A stretch of 64,000 nt of DNA from Acidihalobacter yilgarnensis (lineage in GTDB: Bacteria; Pseudomonadota; Gammaproteobacteria; DSM-5130; Acidihalobacteraceae), in NCBI RefSeq assembly GCF_001753245.1, contig NZ_CP017415.1:1392501-1456500 (forward strand). Reading direction: 5' to 3'. Shown one piece after another: positions 17,706 through 28,651 of the stretch (the stretch's first letter is position 1; each line of letters opens with the position of its first letter). The notes beneath the pieces are model-generated. The model saw only the letters and a program-made list of their open reading frames with translations. It was not told the DNA's origin and made no database searches. Made by a program: the position numbers and the translations under genes.

Positions 17706-19667
17706 TCAGGCCTTGCCCTGGAGCTGAGCGATCACCGCCTCGTTCTCCAGTGTGGAGATGTCGGATGTGATGATCTCGCCCTTGGCAATGCTGCGCAGCA
17801 GGCGGCGCATGATCTTGCCCGAGCGGGTTTTGGGCAGGCCCTCGGTGAAGCGGATTTCGTCGGGCTTGGCGATCGGTCCGATCTCCTTCGCCACCCAGTC
17901 GCGCAGGGTCTTGGTCATGGCCACGGCGTTGTCGCCGGTGGGCCGTTCGCCACGCATGATGACATAGGCCACGATGGCCTCACCCTTGATGTCGTGCGGG
18001 CGGCCGACGACCGCAGCCTCGGCTACGGCCTCGTGTGCGGCCAGCGCGGATTCGATTTCCATGGTGCCAAGGCGATGGCCGGAAACGTTGAGCACGTCGT
18101 CAATGCGCCCCATGATCCAGAAATAACCGTCGGCGTCGCGTCGTGCGCTGTCGCCTGCGAGATAGAAGCGACCGTCGAACATGCCCCAGTAGGTCTTGCG
18201 GTAGCGTTCGTCGTCGCCCCATACGGTGCGCAGCATCGACGGCCAGGGCTTACGAATGACGAGGTAGCCGCCGCGATCCGGTTCGGCGATGGTGTTGCCC
18301 TGTTCGTCGACTACGTCGGCGATGATGCCGGGCAGCGCGAGTGTGCAGGAGCCGGGTTTGGTCGCCACGGCGCCGGGGATCGGGGCGATCATGTGACCGC
18401 CGGTCTCGGTCTGCCACCAAGTGTCGACGATGGGGCAGTGTTCGCCGCCGATGATGCGGTGATACCACATCCAGGCCTCGGGGTTGATCGGCTCGCCGAC
18501 GGTGCCGAGCAGGCGGAGTTTGGAGAGGTCATGAGCCTGCGGGAAGGCGTCGCCGAGCTTCATCAGTGCGCGGATCGCGGTCGGCGCTGTGTAGAACACG
18601 GTGACGCCGTGATCGGCAGCGACCTTCCAGAAACGCCCACCGTCGGGTACGGTCGGAGCGCCTTCGTAGATCACCTGGGTGGCGCCGAGCGCCAGCGGGC
18701 CATAGGCGACATAGGTGTGACCGGTGATCCAACCGACGTCCGCCGTGCACCAGTACACGTCGCGGTCGTGCAGGTCGAAAACCCACTTGTTGGTCAGGAT
18801 GGCCTGCAGCAGATAACCGGCACTGGAATGCTGGATGCCTTTGGGTTTGCCGGTGGACCCTGAGGTATAGAGCAGAAACAGGGGATGCTCGGCGTCGACC
18901 CATTCCGGTTCGCAGACGTCATCCTGGCCCGCGATGGCGTCCTGCCAGCGCACGTCGCGGCCCTCCACCATCGGCACACCATGACGAGTGCGCTCGAAGA
19001 CGATGACCTTCTCCACGCTCGGTGTGCCGTGCTCGATGGCTTCGTCGACCGCAGCCTTGAGTGGGACGATCTTACCGCCGCGGTGGCCGCCGTCAGCGGT
19101 GATAATCATGCGTGCGCCGGCGTCGTTGGCGCGGTCGCGCAGGGCCTCGGCGGAAAATCCGCCGAAGACCACCGAATGGGTCGCGCCGATGCGGGCGCAG
19201 GCCTGCATGGCGATCACCGCCTCGGCGATCATGGGCATGTAGATGATGACGCGGTCGCTTTTGCGGATGCCCTGAGCCTTGAGCGCGTTGGCAAAGCGGC
19301 AGACCTCGGCGTGCAGCTCGCGGTAGGTATAGGTGCAGGTGTCGCCGGGCTCACCCTCGAAGACGATGGCGATCTTGTCGCCGCGCTCAGCGAGGTGGCG
19401 GTCGAGGCAGTTGTAGCTGACGTTGAGATGACCGTCGGTGAACCAGTGGTAGTGCGGTGCGTCGGATTCGTCCAGGGTGGTGTTGAACGGCGTCTGCCAG
19501 GTGATTTCCTCGCGTGCACGTTCGGCCCAGAAACCTTCGTAATCCTCGGCTGCCTGGCGATGAAGCGCGGCCAGTGAGTCGGCGTTCAGGCGGGCCTCGG
19601 CGACAAAAGATTGCGGGGGCTGAAATACGCGTTCTTCGTGCAGGACGGATTCGATGTTTTCGCTCAT
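17706..19667 (-). CDS. acs: Acetyl-coenzyme A synthetase
   Basis: A 653-residue AMP-forming acyl-CoA synthetase that makes acetyl-CoA from acetate, ATP and Co[21 protein letters not shown] is the P-loop-like motif, [29 protein letters not shown] and [20 protein letters not shown] are acetate-specific ACS segments, and [12 protein letters not shown] carries the catalytic lysine that is regulated by acetylation in many bacteria. Full length with a normal start ([15 protein letters not shown]). It is monocistronic or leads the HIT gene. Confidence 0.95.
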   Translation of the reverse strand: MSENIESVLHEERVFQPPQSFVAEARLNADSLAALHRQAAEDYEGFWAERAREEITWQTPFNTTLDESDAPHYHWFTDGHLNVSYNCLDRHLAERGDKIAIVFEGEPGDTCTYTYRELHAEVCRFANALKAQGIRKSDRVIIYMPMIAEAVIAMQACARIGATHSVVFGGFSAEALRDRANDAGARMIITADGGHRGGKIVPLKAAVDEAIEHGTPSVEKVIVFERTRHGVPMVEGRDVRWQDAIAGQDDVCEPEWVDAEHPLFLLYTSGSTGKPKGIQHSSAGYLLQAILTNKWVFDLHDRDVYWCTADVGWITGHTYVAYGPLALGATQVIYEGAPTVPDGGRFWKVAADHGVTVFYTAPTAIRALMKLGDAFPQAHDLSKLRLLGTVGEPINPEAWMWYHRIIGGEHCPIVDTWWQTETGGHMIAPIPGAVATKPGSCTLALPGIIADVVDEQGNTIAEPDRGGYLVIRKPWPSMLRTVWGDDERYRKTYWGMFDGRFYLAGDSARRDADGYFWIMGRIDDVLNVSGHRLGTMEIESALAAHEAVAEAAVVGRPHDIKGEAIVAYVIMRGERPTGDNAVAMTKTLRDWVAKEIGPIAKPDEIRFTEGLPKTRSGKIMRRLLRSIAKGEIITSDISTLENEAVIAQLQGKA

Positions 19668-19765
19668 GGTCGCCGCGCTCCTGATGTTTGTGACCTGCGC
19701 CTTGTCGGTCGGCGTGTTCGAAAGTCTTGATAAGAACTGAAAATCTTATCAGAAACATCGGTGGA

Positions 19766-20365
19766 CTAGGGGATGCGGGGTGGCCAGTCGAGCGCGAATA
19801 AATCTGAATTGCCAACCGAAATGTGGCGGAATGCGGCCAATTCGGTGTTATCCGCCAACAGGCGGGCGATGCGAATGACACCGGAATGGGTGACGACAAT
19901 CACGGGTGAGGGCAGCGAGGCCGCGAGGTCGTCCAGGCAGTGTCGAATCCGTTCGGCGGCGATTGGCAGGGCTTCGCCGCCTGCGGGTGGATATGCGTCC
20001 GGTTGGCGCTTCCAGCGTCGCAGCGCCTCTGGCCAGCGTGCCTTGACCTCTGCTTGTGTGAAGCCCTCCCAGTCGCCGTAGGATAGCTCGCACAGGCGTT
20101 CGTCGATTGCCAGGTCGAGGCCGAGTTGATGGCCGATCGGTAGCGCGGTCTCGCGCGCGCGTTGCAATGGACTGCTGATCAGCGTGCGTGCACCGCTACC
20201 GGCCAGGCGTTCGCCAAGTGCCAGGGCCTGCTCGCGGCCGAATGTGGTCAAGGCGGTGTCGCTACGTCCCTGGTAGCGGCCGTCGCGGTTCCAGTCGGTC
20301 TGGCCGTGGCGCACCAGCAAGAGGCGCGCGCGTGCGGTGGCTACCCGTGGTCGAGATTCAGCCAC
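19766..20365 (-). CDS. Histidine phosphatase (phosphoglycerate mutase-like) family protein
   Basis: About 199 residues. LLLVRHGQTDWNRDGRYQGR contains the phosphorylated histidine, LISSPLQRARETA the second arginine, ELSYGDWEGFTQAEV the acid residue and VTHSGVIRIARLL the second histidine. Family members range from CobC-like and GpmB-like phosphatases to signalling phosphatases. The start is taken as the GTG at 20365, which overlaps the end of the outer-membrane protein gene by 8 bases. No ATG lies nearby in frame, so the start is uncertain. It ends the polysaccharide operon. Confidence 0.83.
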   Translation of the reverse strand: MAESRPRVATARARLLLVRHGQTDWNRDGRYQGRSDTALTTFGREQALALGERLAGSGARTLISSPLQRARETALPIGHQLGLDLAIDERLCELSYGDWEGFTQAEVKARWPEALRRWKRQPDAYPPAGGEALPIAAERIRHCLDDLAASLPSPVIVVTHSGVIRIARLLADNTELAAFRHISVGNSDLFALDWPPRIP

Positions 20366-21206
20366 GCAGGCTGAGGCCAAAGGTGATGCGGCTACCGGCG
20401 TGCAGACCTTCACCGGCCAATTCCTTTTCGTAGAGCAATCGCAAGCGTACACCGTGCGCGAGATGATAAGACACGCCGAGTCCGGGACGCAGCAGGTTGT
20501 AATTGGTCGCGTTGTGCGCGGTATTCCCTGGAATGTAGCCGCCGTTCGGGCCTACCACGCGGGAGAGGAACACGCTGCTGAGCCAGGACCAGCGATGCAT
20601 GATGGGGCCGCCGATCAAGCCCATGAAGCGGATCTGCGGGGCACCCCCCTCGAGGAATACGCGTGGACCGAGCGAAAAACTGGCGTAAAACGGCGAACCT
20701 GCGCCGCCAAGACGCGTCCATAACCAGTAATCCATCTCGACGGCATGTTGTCCGGTGCTCAGTGCGGGATCAAGCGTTCCCGACCCGGTGGGGATCACCA
20801 CGCTCATGGCGAGCGCTTGCGCGTACGCCGGCTGGCTGTCGAACACGTGGGCGATACCGAGCTGTTGGTCCTCGGGGCCGTTGGCGGTCAGCGTCTTTTT
20901 GTGCTTGATCTTGCTGATATGTGCGGCGCGCAAATCGAAGAAAAACAGCCAGCGTGGCGCCAGGGCGGCGCGCCCGGTGATGCGCAACTCCTGTTTGAGG
21001 TAGCGGCTGCTCGAAGGCACGGTTGCGGTGCCGAAGCTGCCCTGGGGGAAGCTTCGGTCGGAACTGTAGTCGCGGTACTGAAAATTGAGTACGTTCCGGC
21101 TACCGGCAGGCTCCCAGGGATTGGCGTGTGCCGGACGAGGCAGGGCGAGTAGGATCAAAGTGGCCAGCGCGGCGAAGCCAACGGGCAAGGTCAGGGAACG
21201 GCGCAT
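20358..21206 (-). CDS. Outer-membrane beta-barrel protein, MetA/transporter-like
   Basis: A 282-residue exported protein. Residues 1-27 (RRSLTLPVGFAALATLILL then PAHA) are a signal peptide. The rest shows alternating aromatic strands (FQYRDYSSDR, WLFFFDLRAAHIS, MDYWLWTRLGG, FYASFSLGPRVFLEGG) and ends RITFGLSLRG, consistent with an outer-membrane barrel of the phenol MetA-like/transporter group. It is the only outer-membrane gene in the polysaccharide operon, 11 bases behind the second sugar dehydrogenase. A role in export or envelope attachment of the polymer is an inference. Confidence 0.65.
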   Translation of the reverse strand: MRRSLTLPVGFAALATLILLALPRPAHANPWEPAGSRNVLNFQYRDYSSDRSFPQGSFGTATVPSSSRYLKQELRITGRAALAPRWLFFFDLRAAHISKIKHKKTLTANGPEDQQLGIAHVFDSQPAYAQALAMSVVIPTGSGTLDPALSTGQHAVEMDYWLWTRLGGAGSPFYASFSLGPRVFLEGGAPQIRFMGLIGGPIMHRWSWLSSVFLSRVVGPNGGYIPGNTAHNATNYNLLRPGLGVSYHLAHGVRLRLLYEKELAGEGLHAGSRITFGLSLRG

Positions 21207-21217
21207 AGATTTTTTGC

Positions 21218-22519
21218 TCAACCAGCCAGGGGGATAAAGCACAAACCGAGGGCGCGGAGGGTATCGGCCTCCAGCAGATTGCGCCCATCGATCACGATCC
21301 GCGGGCCGCCAAGATGTTTCGCGATGTCGGCCCAATCCAGCGTGCGGAATTCGGGCCAGTCGGTGGCGATAACCACGGCATCGGCGCCGTCGGCGGCCCT
21401 ATAGGCATCGTCGAAGTGACGCAATTGGGCGTCGGCTGGGCGCGCAGTACGCGCGGCGGTGCCTGCCTGCGGGTCATAGGCCCGTACTTGCGCGCCGCCA
21501 CGGCGTAGGGCATCGATCACCGCGAGACCGGGTGCCTCGCGCACGTCGTCGGTGCCGGCTTTGAAGGCCAGGCCGAAGATACAGATATGCTTGCCGCGCA
21601 AGGTGCCCAGCGCTTCGTGCAAGGTATGGATGACGGCCTCGCGTTGGCGGGCATTGATCGCTAGCGTCGCGCGCAGCAAGCCTGGCGCATGTCCGGGTAC
21701 CAAGCGCTCCAGGGCGCGTACCTCACGGGGCAGGCAGTCGCCACCATAACCGATGCCGGGTTCGATGAAATCAGCGCCGATGCGTGGGTCGAGTGCCATG
21801 CCCTCGGCGACGGAGCGCACGTCAGCGCCGGTGAGGCGCGCCAACGAGGCGATCTCGTTGATGAACGAGATCTTCGCCGCAAAAAAGGCATTGGAGGCAT
21901 ATTTGATGAGCTGTGCGGATGCGGGCGTGACGAACAGGATCGGGCTGCGCAGGGGCGCGTAAAGTCGTGCCAGGACATTGGCCGCCTCGGCGTCATCGGT
22001 GCCGATCACGATGCGACTGGGATGCGTGATGTCATGTAGGGCCTGACCGCGTCGTGGAAATTCTGGATTGATCACCACGGGCAGATGGCGTATCGGGGTA
22101 CGCAATCGCGATAGGGCGGCTTGCAGTCGCGACAAGGCTCCGCCGGGTGGTGGCACGGATTTGAGTACCAGGATGAAGTCTCCGGGCGTGCGTGCCGCGA
22201 GCTGGATCAGAGTGTTGCGCAGGCTCGTGGTTGCGGGGCGTCCATCCGGCGTCAGTGGCGTGCCGACGCAGGCGATAGCGAAGTCGATGGGCGTGTCGGG
22301 ATGGCTTTGCCGACTGAGGGCGATACGACCCTCACTCACTGCCTGGGTAAAGGTGGCGATCAGCTCCGGCTCGTTGCTGTCCAGACGCCCCTCAGCGAGT
22401 GCGTCCAGACGTGCCACGTCGTGATCGTGCGCAGTGACTCGGCAGCCGAGTTCGGCAAGGCAGACGGCGGTGGCAAGTCCGACGTGGCCGAGTCCGACGA
22501 TAAAGGCGTGTTGCGCCAT
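21218..22519 (-). CDS. UDP-glucose/GDP-mannose dehydrogenase family protein
   Basis: A 433-residue NAD-dependent nucleotide-sugar dehydrogenase. FIVGLGHVGLATAVCLAEL binds NAD, YASNAFFAAKISFINEIA is the central helix and GIGYGGDCLPREVRALE contains the catalytic cysteine; FGLAFKAGTDDVREAPGL is the C-terminal dinucleotide-like motif. It is the second such enzyme in this cluster and differs markedly from the one at 24176-25549, so it probably oxidises another NDP-sugar or is a diverged paralogue. It lies in the minus-strand polysaccharide operon. Confidence 0.85.
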   Translation of the reverse strand: MAQHAFIVGLGHVGLATAVCLAELGCRVTAHDHDVARLDALAEGRLDSNEPELIATFTQAVSEGRIALSRQSHPDTPIDFAIACVGTPLTPDGRPATTSLRNTLIQLAARTPGDFILVLKSVPPPGGALSRLQAALSRLRTPIRHLPVVINPEFPRRGQALHDITHPSRIVIGTDDAEAANVLARLYAPLRSPILFVTPASAQLIKYASNAFFAAKISFINEIASLARLTGADVRSVAEGMALDPRIGADFIEPGIGYGGDCLPREVRALERLVPGHAPGLLRATLAINARQREAVIHTLHEALGTLRGKHICIFGLAFKAGTDDVREAPGLAVIDALRRGGAQVRAYDPQAGTAARTARPADAQLRHFDDAYRAADGADAVVIATDWPEFRTLDWADIAKHLGGPRIVIDGRNLLEADTLRALGLCFIPLAG

Positions 22520-22546
22520 CGGGTATATCCCTTTGCGCGGTTTGGA

Positions 22547-24064
22547 TCAGGCCTCCAGCGCGGCCTCTGGCCGTGCCGTGAGGGCATGCAACTCAGTGGC
22601 GACCCGTGCCGCGCCGTCCAGCGGGAAGCTGGCAATGTGGCGATCACTGGCATCCAGGACCATCGGCACTAGGCGACCGAGCTGCTCGGCGATATCCCCA
22701 TCGGGGTCTATGCGGTCGACGAGTCCGAAGCGCGCGAGCATCTCTGCACGCAGGCGCTGCTCGGCGCGTGGTCGGGCACGTGGCACCAGAATGGCCTTGC
22801 AGCCCACCGAGAGGATCTCGGAACTGGTGTTGTAACCCGCCATGGCGATCACCAGTTCGGACTGTTGCATCAGCGGCAGCATGTCGGTCGCGCCGTCGAT
22901 CAGATGCACATCTGGACTCTCCGCCGCGGCACGTTCGAGCTGCGCGCGTTCGGCCGGATCCATCAAGGGGCCGGGTACGATCAGACTCTGACAACCGAAG
23001 CCATCGTGACGCCGCAGGGCGGCCAGATAGGCCTCGATGATACGCACGCCGTCGCCACCACCACCGACGGTTACCAGCACGCGCGGACGTCCAGGCATGG
23101 CCGGGGGTAAGAGGCTATCCGTCGATTCGCCAGCGGATTTATTACATACATAGCCGCAGTAGCGGATCTTGTGTGCCACCGCCTCAGGGATATCGTAGGC
23201 CTCGACCACGTCGAACCAATCTTCCCGTCCGTAGACCAGGATTTGGTCATAGACGCGGTCCAGGATGTCGATGATGCCTTGTTCTCCCCAGACTTTGCGG
23301 GTGGCATCTGGCGCGTCGATGATGTCGCGCATGCCGAGTACGAGGCGGGTTTCCGGGTGGCTTTCCTGCAGCAAGGCAAGCGTGGGCAGCAGTTCGCCGC
23401 CCATGCCGATGGGGGCATGGTCGACGAGGAAGACATCCGGCTTGAATGACAGTGCCGCTTCCAGGATCAGCGCTTCGCGATGGCCCTTGAGCAATGCGAA
23501 ATTCTTGGCATGGTCACGTGGACCGTACTGCTCGTCACCGATTTTGACCACGGGCGGCAGTGCACGCACGGTCAAGCCTGGCGGTAAGGGCCAACTGTCC
23601 TGCATGGGCGAACCGGTGAGCAACAGCACTTCAAAGCGTCCGGGCGAAGCGAGCAATTGGTGGGCGATGGCTAGATTGCGACGCAGATGACCCAGTCCGA
23701 AGGTATCGTGAGAATAGAGCATGATTCGGCTCGGTCGGGCCGCACGGTCGCTGTGCTCCCGTGTGTCCTGGCCCTGGTGTTCCCAGTTGTCCGCCCTCAG
23801 GGATAGATTGCCGACGATGGCATTGCTTCGGTTGTCGGTGAGGAAGGCTAACGATTCGCGTGCGCTGCGAGCGAGGCCGCTGTTGCGCTGACGGCGCCAG
23901 CAGTCCAGACAGAGCGATATCCAGTCATTGCCGTAGAGATAGCGGATGGAGGCGCGGTGTTGGTGGCCGCAGCGGTTGTCCGGCATGGCGGGGGCGTATC
24001 CATTGTGGGGCACAAGGGAAGGGCCGGCGTGGCTATGTGAAATGGCTTGTTCTTGATGATTCAC
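22547..24064 (-). CDS. MurG-like glycosyltransferase (COG4671 type) with N-terminal cysteine motif
   Basis: About 505 residues starting at GTG 24064 (GGAGG 9 bases upstream). The catalytic part from about residue 120 is a GT-B glycosyltransferase: RIMLYSHDTFGLGHLRRNLA, VFLVDHAPIGMGGELLP, VLVTVGGGGDG, and the donor-site AMAGYNTSSEIL. In front of it is an unusual segment with two CxxC/CxxH-like pairs (CGHQHRASIRYLYGNDWISL then CLDCW), which could bind zinc. The protein probably adds a sugar during polymer assembly at the cytoplasmic face. Its neighbours are two sugar dehydrogenases. Confidence 0.8.
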   Translation of the reverse strand: MNHQEQAISHSHAGPSLVPHNGYAPAMPDNRCGHQHRASIRYLYGNDWISLCLDCWRRQRNSGLARSARESLAFLTDNRSNAIVGNLSLRADNWEHQGQDTREHSDRAARPSRIMLYSHDTFGLGHLRRNLAIAHQLLASPGRFEVLLLTGSPMQDSWPLPPGLTVRALPPVVKIGDEQYGPRDHAKNFALLKGHREALILEAALSFKPDVFLVDHAPIGMGGELLPTLALLQESHPETRLVLGMRDIIDAPDATRKVWGEQGIIDILDRVYDQILVYGREDWFDVVEAYDIPEAVAHKIRYCGYVCNKSAGESTDSLLPPAMPGRPRVLVTVGGGGDGVRIIEAYLAALRRHDGFGCQSLIVPGPLMDPAERAQLERAAAESPDVHLIDGATDMLPLMQQSELVIAMAGYNTSSEILSVGCKAILVPRARPRAEQRLRAEMLARFGLVDRIDPDGDIAEQLGRLVPMVLDASDRHIASFPLDGAARVATELHALTARPEAALEA

Positions 24065-24175
24065 TTGGGATCGCCTCCACCTGATGGTATTCCTGCCCGG
24101 CACCGCTGATCTGCGATTCCGGTCTCTGATGACTTACACGCCACCCGCGTCGAAAGGGTTGCATCGGATTGTCGA

Positions 24176-25549
24176 TCAGACGGCCTGGCGCATCGCCGGT
24201 CGTTGCGTGTTGTCCTCGGACGGGTTTTCACCGCGCCCGATGGCGAGGTACTGGAATCCGAGTTGCTGCATGAGTTTGGGGTCGTAGAGGTTGCGCCCGT
24301 CGAGGATGAGGGGTTGTTTGAGTTTTTGTTTGAGGGTGTCGAAGTCTGGGCTTCTGAAGTGGGTCCACTCGGTGACGATGAGGAGGGCGTCGGCGTCGTC
24401 GAGGGTGGCCTCGGGGCTATCGCAGAGGGTGAGGTCGTCGCGCTCGCCGTAGAGTCTGTGGCATTCGTCCATGGCGACCGGGTCGTAGGCGCGGACTCGC
24501 GCGCCGGATTCCCAGAGGGCCTCCATGAGGACTCGACTGGGGGCCTCGCGCATATCGTCGGTGTTGGGCTTGAAGGCCAGCCCCCAGAGGGCGAAGGTGC
24601 GGCCCTTGAGATTGCCGTCGAAATGGGTGTGCAGCTTGTCGAACAGGCGCTGCTTCTGGCGGTCGTTGACCGCCTCGACGGCGGCGAGCAGCTCGGCCTG
24701 ATAGCCTGCGGCGCGGGCGGTGCGCTCAAGGGCCTTAACGTCCTTGGGGAAGCACGAGCCGCCGTAGCCGCAGCCCGGATAGATGAAGTGATAGCCGATG
24801 CGCGGGTCCGAGCCGATACCCACGCGCACCGCCTCGATGTCTGCGCCCAGGCGCTCGGCCAAGTTGGCCAGCTCGTTCATGAAGCTGATCTTGGTGGCGA
24901 GCATGGCATTGGCCGCGTACTTGGTCAGCTCGGCGGAGCGCACGTCCATCAGCACCACACGCTCGTGGCTGCGGTTGAAGGGGGCGTAGAGCGCGCGCAT
25001 CAGCTCGCCGGTGCGGGGATTGTCGGTGCCGACGACGATACGGTCGGGCTTCATGAAGTCATCGATGGCCGCGCCCTCCTTGAGGAACTCCGGGTTCGAG
25101 ACCACATCGAACTCGACCTCGGCGCCACGCGCATCGAGGGCCCCCTGCAGTGTCTGTCGGACGCGGTCGGCGGTGCCGACGGGGACGGTGGACTTGTTGA
25201 CCACGATGCGGTAGTCGTCCATATGCTGGGCGACGGTGCGGGCGACCTCGAGGACGTGGCGCAGATCGGCGGAGCCATCCTCATCGGGTGGCGTGCCGAC
25301 GGCGATGAACTGGAACAGGCCGTGTTTGACGCCCTCGGCGGCGTCGAGGGTGAAGCGCAGGCGTCCGGCGGCGGCGTTATCGCGCACGAGCTTGTCGAGG
25401 CCGGGCTCGTAGATGGGGATATCGCCTTGTTCGAGGCGCTGGATCTTGTCGGGATCGACGTCGACGCAGAGCACGTGATTGCCCACCTGGGCCAGGCAGG
25501 CGCCCGTCACCAAGCCTACATAGCCAGATCCGTATATCGTGATCTTCAT
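24176..25549 (-). CDS. ugd: UDP-glucose 6-dehydrogenase
   Basis: A 457-residue enzyme oxidising UDP-glucose to UDP-glucuronate with two [76 protein letters not shown] and the catalytic [17 protein letters not shown] are all canonical. Its start overlaps the stop of the ABC transporter gene (ATGA). UDP-glucuronate would be a precursor for the acidic polysaccharide made by the surrounding glycosyltransferases. Confidence 0.93.
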   Translation of the reverse strand: MKITIYGSGYVGLVTGACLAQVGNHVLCVDVDPDKIQRLEQGDIPIYEPGLDKLVRDNAAAGRLRFTLDAAEGVKHGLFQFIAVGTPPDEDGSADLRHVLEVARTVAQHMDDYRIVVNKSTVPVGTADRVRQTLQGALDARGAEVEFDVVSNPEFLKEGAAIDDFMKPDRIVVGTDNPRTGELMRALYAPFNRSHERVVLMDVRSAELTKYAANAMLATKISFMNELANLAERLGADIEAVRVGIGSDPRIGYHFIYPGCGYGGSCFPKDVKALERTARAAGYQAELLAAVEAVNDRQKQRLFDKLHTHFDGNLKGRTFALWGLAFKPNTDDMREAPSRVLMEALWESGARVRAYDPVAMDECHRLYGERDDLTLCDSPEATLDDADALLIVTEWTHFRSPDFDTLKQKLKQPLILDGRNLYDPKLMQQLGFQYLAIGRGENPSEDNTQRPAMRQAV

Positions 25550-27381
25550 GCCGGTACACTCCCTCGATTATTGTCAGTGGTCATGATGGTGTCGCCGCGG
25601 GCCAGAGTGTCGTCACGCCACAGAGCCGCGTAGGCGCCGTTGCGTCGTAGCAGCGCCTCGTGCTGCCCGGTTTCGACGATACGCCCGCCATCCAACACCA
25701 CGATGACATCGGATTTGGCGATGGTGGCCAGGCGATGGGCGATGATCAGCGTGGTACGGCCGCGCGTCAGCCGGTGCAATGCTGCCGTGACGCGGCGTTC
25801 GGCAAAGGCGTCGAGCGCGCTGGTCGGTTCGTCGAGCAGGACGACGGGCGCGTCGCGCAACATGGCTCGTGCGATGGACACACATTGACGTTGCCCACCG
25901 GAGAGCCCGGCGCCGCGCTCGCCTACGGCGGTGTCGTAGCCATGTGGGAGCAGGGCAATCATGTCGTCTATGCCAACCGCACAGGCAGCCTCGATCGCGT
26001 CCGCACGACCAGCACCGTCGCGCCCGTAGGCGATGTTTTCCCACACGCTGCCTTGCAACAGCAGGGGTTCCTGAAGCACCAGCGCGACTTGGTCACGTAA
26101 ATAGTCGAGATCGAGTTCGCGCAGATCGTGACCGTCGAGCAGGACGCGTCCTGCCGAGGGATCGTGCAGCCTGGGCACCAGTGCGGCCAGTGTGCTCTTG
26201 CCGGCGCCGGTCGCGCCGACCAGGGCGACGGTCTGGCCAGGTGTAATGTCGAGGTTAATGTCGTGCAGAATTGGGCGGTTTTCCCGGTAGGCGAACGACA
26301 CGCCTTGCAGCACGATGGCACCATGGCTGCGCGGTGGGCGCAACGCGCCGGGGCGGCTGTGGATTTCTGGCGCCTCCTCGAAGATGTCGCCCAACCGTTC
26401 GGCGGCGACCTGGCCCTTGCTGATCACGCCGGCCGACTTGGCGAACTGACGCAGTGGCGCCGCCATGCCACGCAGATAGGCGAGAAATACGAGTAGTTCG
26501 CCCGCGGTGATGCGCCCTGAAAGTACTTGGGTGGCGCCGTACCAGGTGGCCAGTGCGGTGGTCATGGCGATGCCGCCGGCCACCAGCGGGGCGAAGCGGT
26601 TCTGCAGGTCGCTGGCTTCTATGGTGGCTTCCAGGCTGTGTCCGGCCTGTCGACCGAAGCGGTCGTCCTCGTGCGCCTGTCGGCCGTAGGCCTGGACGAT
26701 GGGCAGGGCGGTCATGATTTCCTGAATCAGCCCCGACAGCTCGCCTTCGCGATTGCGTGCCTGGCGTAGGGCCAGACGCAGGCGTTTGCTGTAACGCTGC
26801 ATCAGCCAGAGCAGTATCGGTCCGGCGGAAAGTACGATCAGTGCGTAGCGCCAATCGATGAAGAACATGATCACGATCATGCCGATCAGGGTCAGCAAGT
26901 GTGCGAACACGCCGGTGCCGACGGTGGCGACGAGGTTCTGCAACGCTTGGATGTCGCCGTTGAGGCGACTGGAGAGTTCGCCGCTGCGCCGCCGGCGATG
27001 ATAGCCCAGAGACAGGCGCTGGAGGTGCGCGAACAGGTCACGCCGTAGTTCGAATACGGCGTGTTGTCCGGAGATCAGCAGCAAACGGTTGCCGACGATG
27101 GCGAACAGCATGTCGAGTAAACCTAATGTCACCATGACCGCGGCGAGGACATCGAGCAGCTCGAAGCGCTGCAGCGCCGGGTCAGGCAGCCAGCCGATCA
27201 TCCAGTGCGGTAGCGGGTGCCGGAACAGCACGCTGTCGATGATGAACTTGAGCGGCCAGGGGAGCAGCAGGAGCACCGTGGCGCGCAGGCTCATGGTGGC
27301 AGCGGCGCCGATCAGCGCGCGTCGATGCGGGCGCAAATAGCTACGCAACGACCAGAGCGTGAACTCGCGCTTATCCACCAT
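25546..27381 (-). CDS. MsbA-like ABC transporter, fused permease and ATPase
   Basis: A 611-residue half-transporter: six membrane segments in residues 20-310, then an ATPase domain with Walker [10 protein letters not shown], signature LSGGQRQ, Walker [14 protein letters not shown] and the switch histidine in IAHRLATI. The start at 27381 ([12 protein letters not shown]) is chosen because the preceding residues run into the upstream gene; it lies 7 bases after that gene's stop. Such exporters flip lipid-linked sugars or lipids across the inner membrane. With glycosyltransferases on one side and sugar dehydrogenases on the other, export of a polysaccharide or its precursor is likely. Confidence 0.88.
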   Translation of the reverse strand: MVDKREFTLWSLRSYLRPHRRALIGAAATMSLRATVLLLLPWPLKFIIDSVLFRHPLPHWMIGWLPDPALQRFELLDVLAAVMVTLGLLDMLFAIVGNRLLLISGQHAVFELRRDLFAHLQRLSLGYHRRRRSGELSSRLNGDIQALQNLVATVGTGVFAHLLTLIGMIVIMFFIDWRYALIVLSAGPILLWLMQRYSKRLRLALRQARNREGELSGLIQEIMTALPIVQAYGRQAHEDDRFGRQAGHSLEATIEASDLQNRFAPLVAGGIAMTTALATWYGATQVLSGRITAGELLVFLAYLRGMAAPLRQFAKSAGVISKGQVAAERLGDIFEEAPEIHSRPGALRPPRSHGAIVLQGVSFAYRENRPILHDINLDITPGQTVALVGATGAGKSTLAALVPRLHDPSAGRVLLDGHDLRELDLDYLRDQVALVLQEPLLLQGSVWENIAYGRDGAGRADAIEAACAVGIDDMIALLPHGYDTAVGERGAGLSGGQRQCVSIARAMLRDAPVVLLDEPTSALDAFAERRVTAALHRLTRGRTTLIIAHRLATIAKSDVIVVLDGGRIVETGQHEALLRRNGAYAALWRDDTLARGDTIMTTDNNRGSVPA

Positions 27382-27388
27382 CAGACGC

Positions 27389-28651
27389 TCATGCCGGCAC
27401 CGGCCCGACGCCGGTAGGCGTATGCAACCCAGATACCAGGGCCGTGACGCGCGAGGCGTTGGAGTCCCAGCTGAAGGCGGTGCGTGCTCGTTGGGCTGCG
27501 TGTTGCCCCATCGTACGGCGGGCGAGCGGATTGTGTAGCAGATCGGAGATGGCTGCCGCACAGGCGCTGGTGTCGCCGGGCGAGTACAGGCGTCCGGTCA
27601 CACCATCCTCGACCAATTCAGCGAGCTGCCCGATGCGTGGCGCGACTACCGGGCGCCCGGTGGCCATGGATTCGATCACCTTCATCGGCGAGAAGTAGAA
27701 ATCCTGTTGAGGTTGGTAGGGTGCAACGGTGATGTCCATGGCGGCGAGGTAGGCGGGGATTTCGTCGTGAGGAACATGGCCGGTGAGTACCACCGAACGC
27801 CCCAGGCGTTCGCGGGTTACGCGCTCGCGCAGTTTTTCCATCACCGGACCGTCGCCGACGATCAGCAGGCGCGCATCGGCATGCTGCCGGCGTACGATCT
27901 GGAAGGCGTCGAGCAAGAGGTCGATGCCGTGCCAGGGCTTGAGGCTCCCGACGAAGCCGATGACGGGTGCGCCCGAGAGGCCATGCCGCGCCCTGATCAG
28001 TAATTTGTCGATGGCGGTATTGAAGCGACTGGTGTCGACGCCGTTAGGCAATACGCTGATGCACGATTCGGCAACACCCTGACCCATCGCGTGAACCTTC
28101 ATCGCCTCGGAGACCGCGACGATATGATCGGCACGATTGAAGACCTCGTGTTCGATGCGTTCGGCGAGATCACGTTGGACCAGCCCGCGAAAACGCGCCT
28201 GTTCCTCGACCAGCGGTGCGTTGATTTCGAGAATGTGAGGTATATCCAGTGCCGCTGCGATCTCGACGCCGGATCGGTGCATCAGCGAGTAGCGTTCGTA
28301 GAGCAGGTCCGGGCGACGCTCCCGCAGTTGCAGTGCGCCCAGGACGCGGGCGGTGAGCGTGCGATCGTGCGCCAGTCGTTCCAGCTCGCGGCGTACCGTT
28401 CGTTCCGATGCCTTGGCTTCGAGATGCAGTTCCGCCACGAGGGCGGCGATCATGTCAGGGTCTTCCGGTGCCGGTAGCTCGATGCATTCGCCCGGTGGCG
28501 GGGGGTTGCCCTCGCCACGCTGAGTGCAGAACAGAGTGACTTCGTGCCCGGTGCGTGCGAATGCGCCAACCATTTCTCGAACATGTACCGATGCGCCCTT
28601 GTGACCGAGTACGGGGATGCCTCGGTCGGCACAGAGATAGGCGATGTTCAT
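27389..28651 (-). CDS. Glycosyltransferase family 4 protein
   Basis: A 420-residue GT-B enzyme. Residues MNIAYLCADRGIPVLGHKGA form the N-terminal fold, AVSEAMK and VLPNGVDTSRF the linker, GFVGSLKPWHGIDLLLDAF the donor-binding strand and FYFSPMKVIESMATGRPVV the EX7E-like region. The start at 28651 overlaps the stop of the preceding glycosyltransferase (ATGA). It probably transfers a sugar from a nucleotide donor to a lipid-linked acceptor in the cytoplasm. Confidence 0.88.
   Translation of the reverse strand: MNIAYLCADRGIPVLGHKGASVHVREMVGAFARTGHEVTLFCTQRGEGNPPPPGECIELPAPEDPDMIAALVAELHLEAKASERTVRRELERLAHDRTLTARVLGALQLRERRPDLLYERYSLMHRSGVEIAAALDIPHILEINAPLVEEQARFRGLVQRDLAERIEHEVFNRADHIVAVSEAMKVHAMGQGVAESCISVLPNGVDTSRFNTAIDKLLIRARHGLSGAPVIGFVGSLKPWHGIDLLLDAFQIVRRQHADARLLIVGDGPVMEKLRERVTRERLGRSVVLTGHVPHDEIPAYLAAMDITVAPYQPQQDFYFSPMKVIESMATGRPVVAPRIGQLAELVEDGVTGRLYSPGDTSACAAAISDLLHNPLARRTMGQHAAQRARTAFSWDSNASRVTALVSGLHTPTGVGPVPA

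Noticed and set aside
17685-18863. Long plus-strand open frame (392 codons) opposite acs
   Set aside because: Antisense to acetyl-CoA synthetase, with low-complexity composition and no motif.
24203-25633. Long plus-strand open frame (476 codons) opposite ugd
   Set aside because: It is the antisense shadow of a highly conserved UDP-glucose dehydrogenase gene in GC-rich DNA; the composition (Gly/Glu/Val-rich) is typical of such shadows and no family is recognised.
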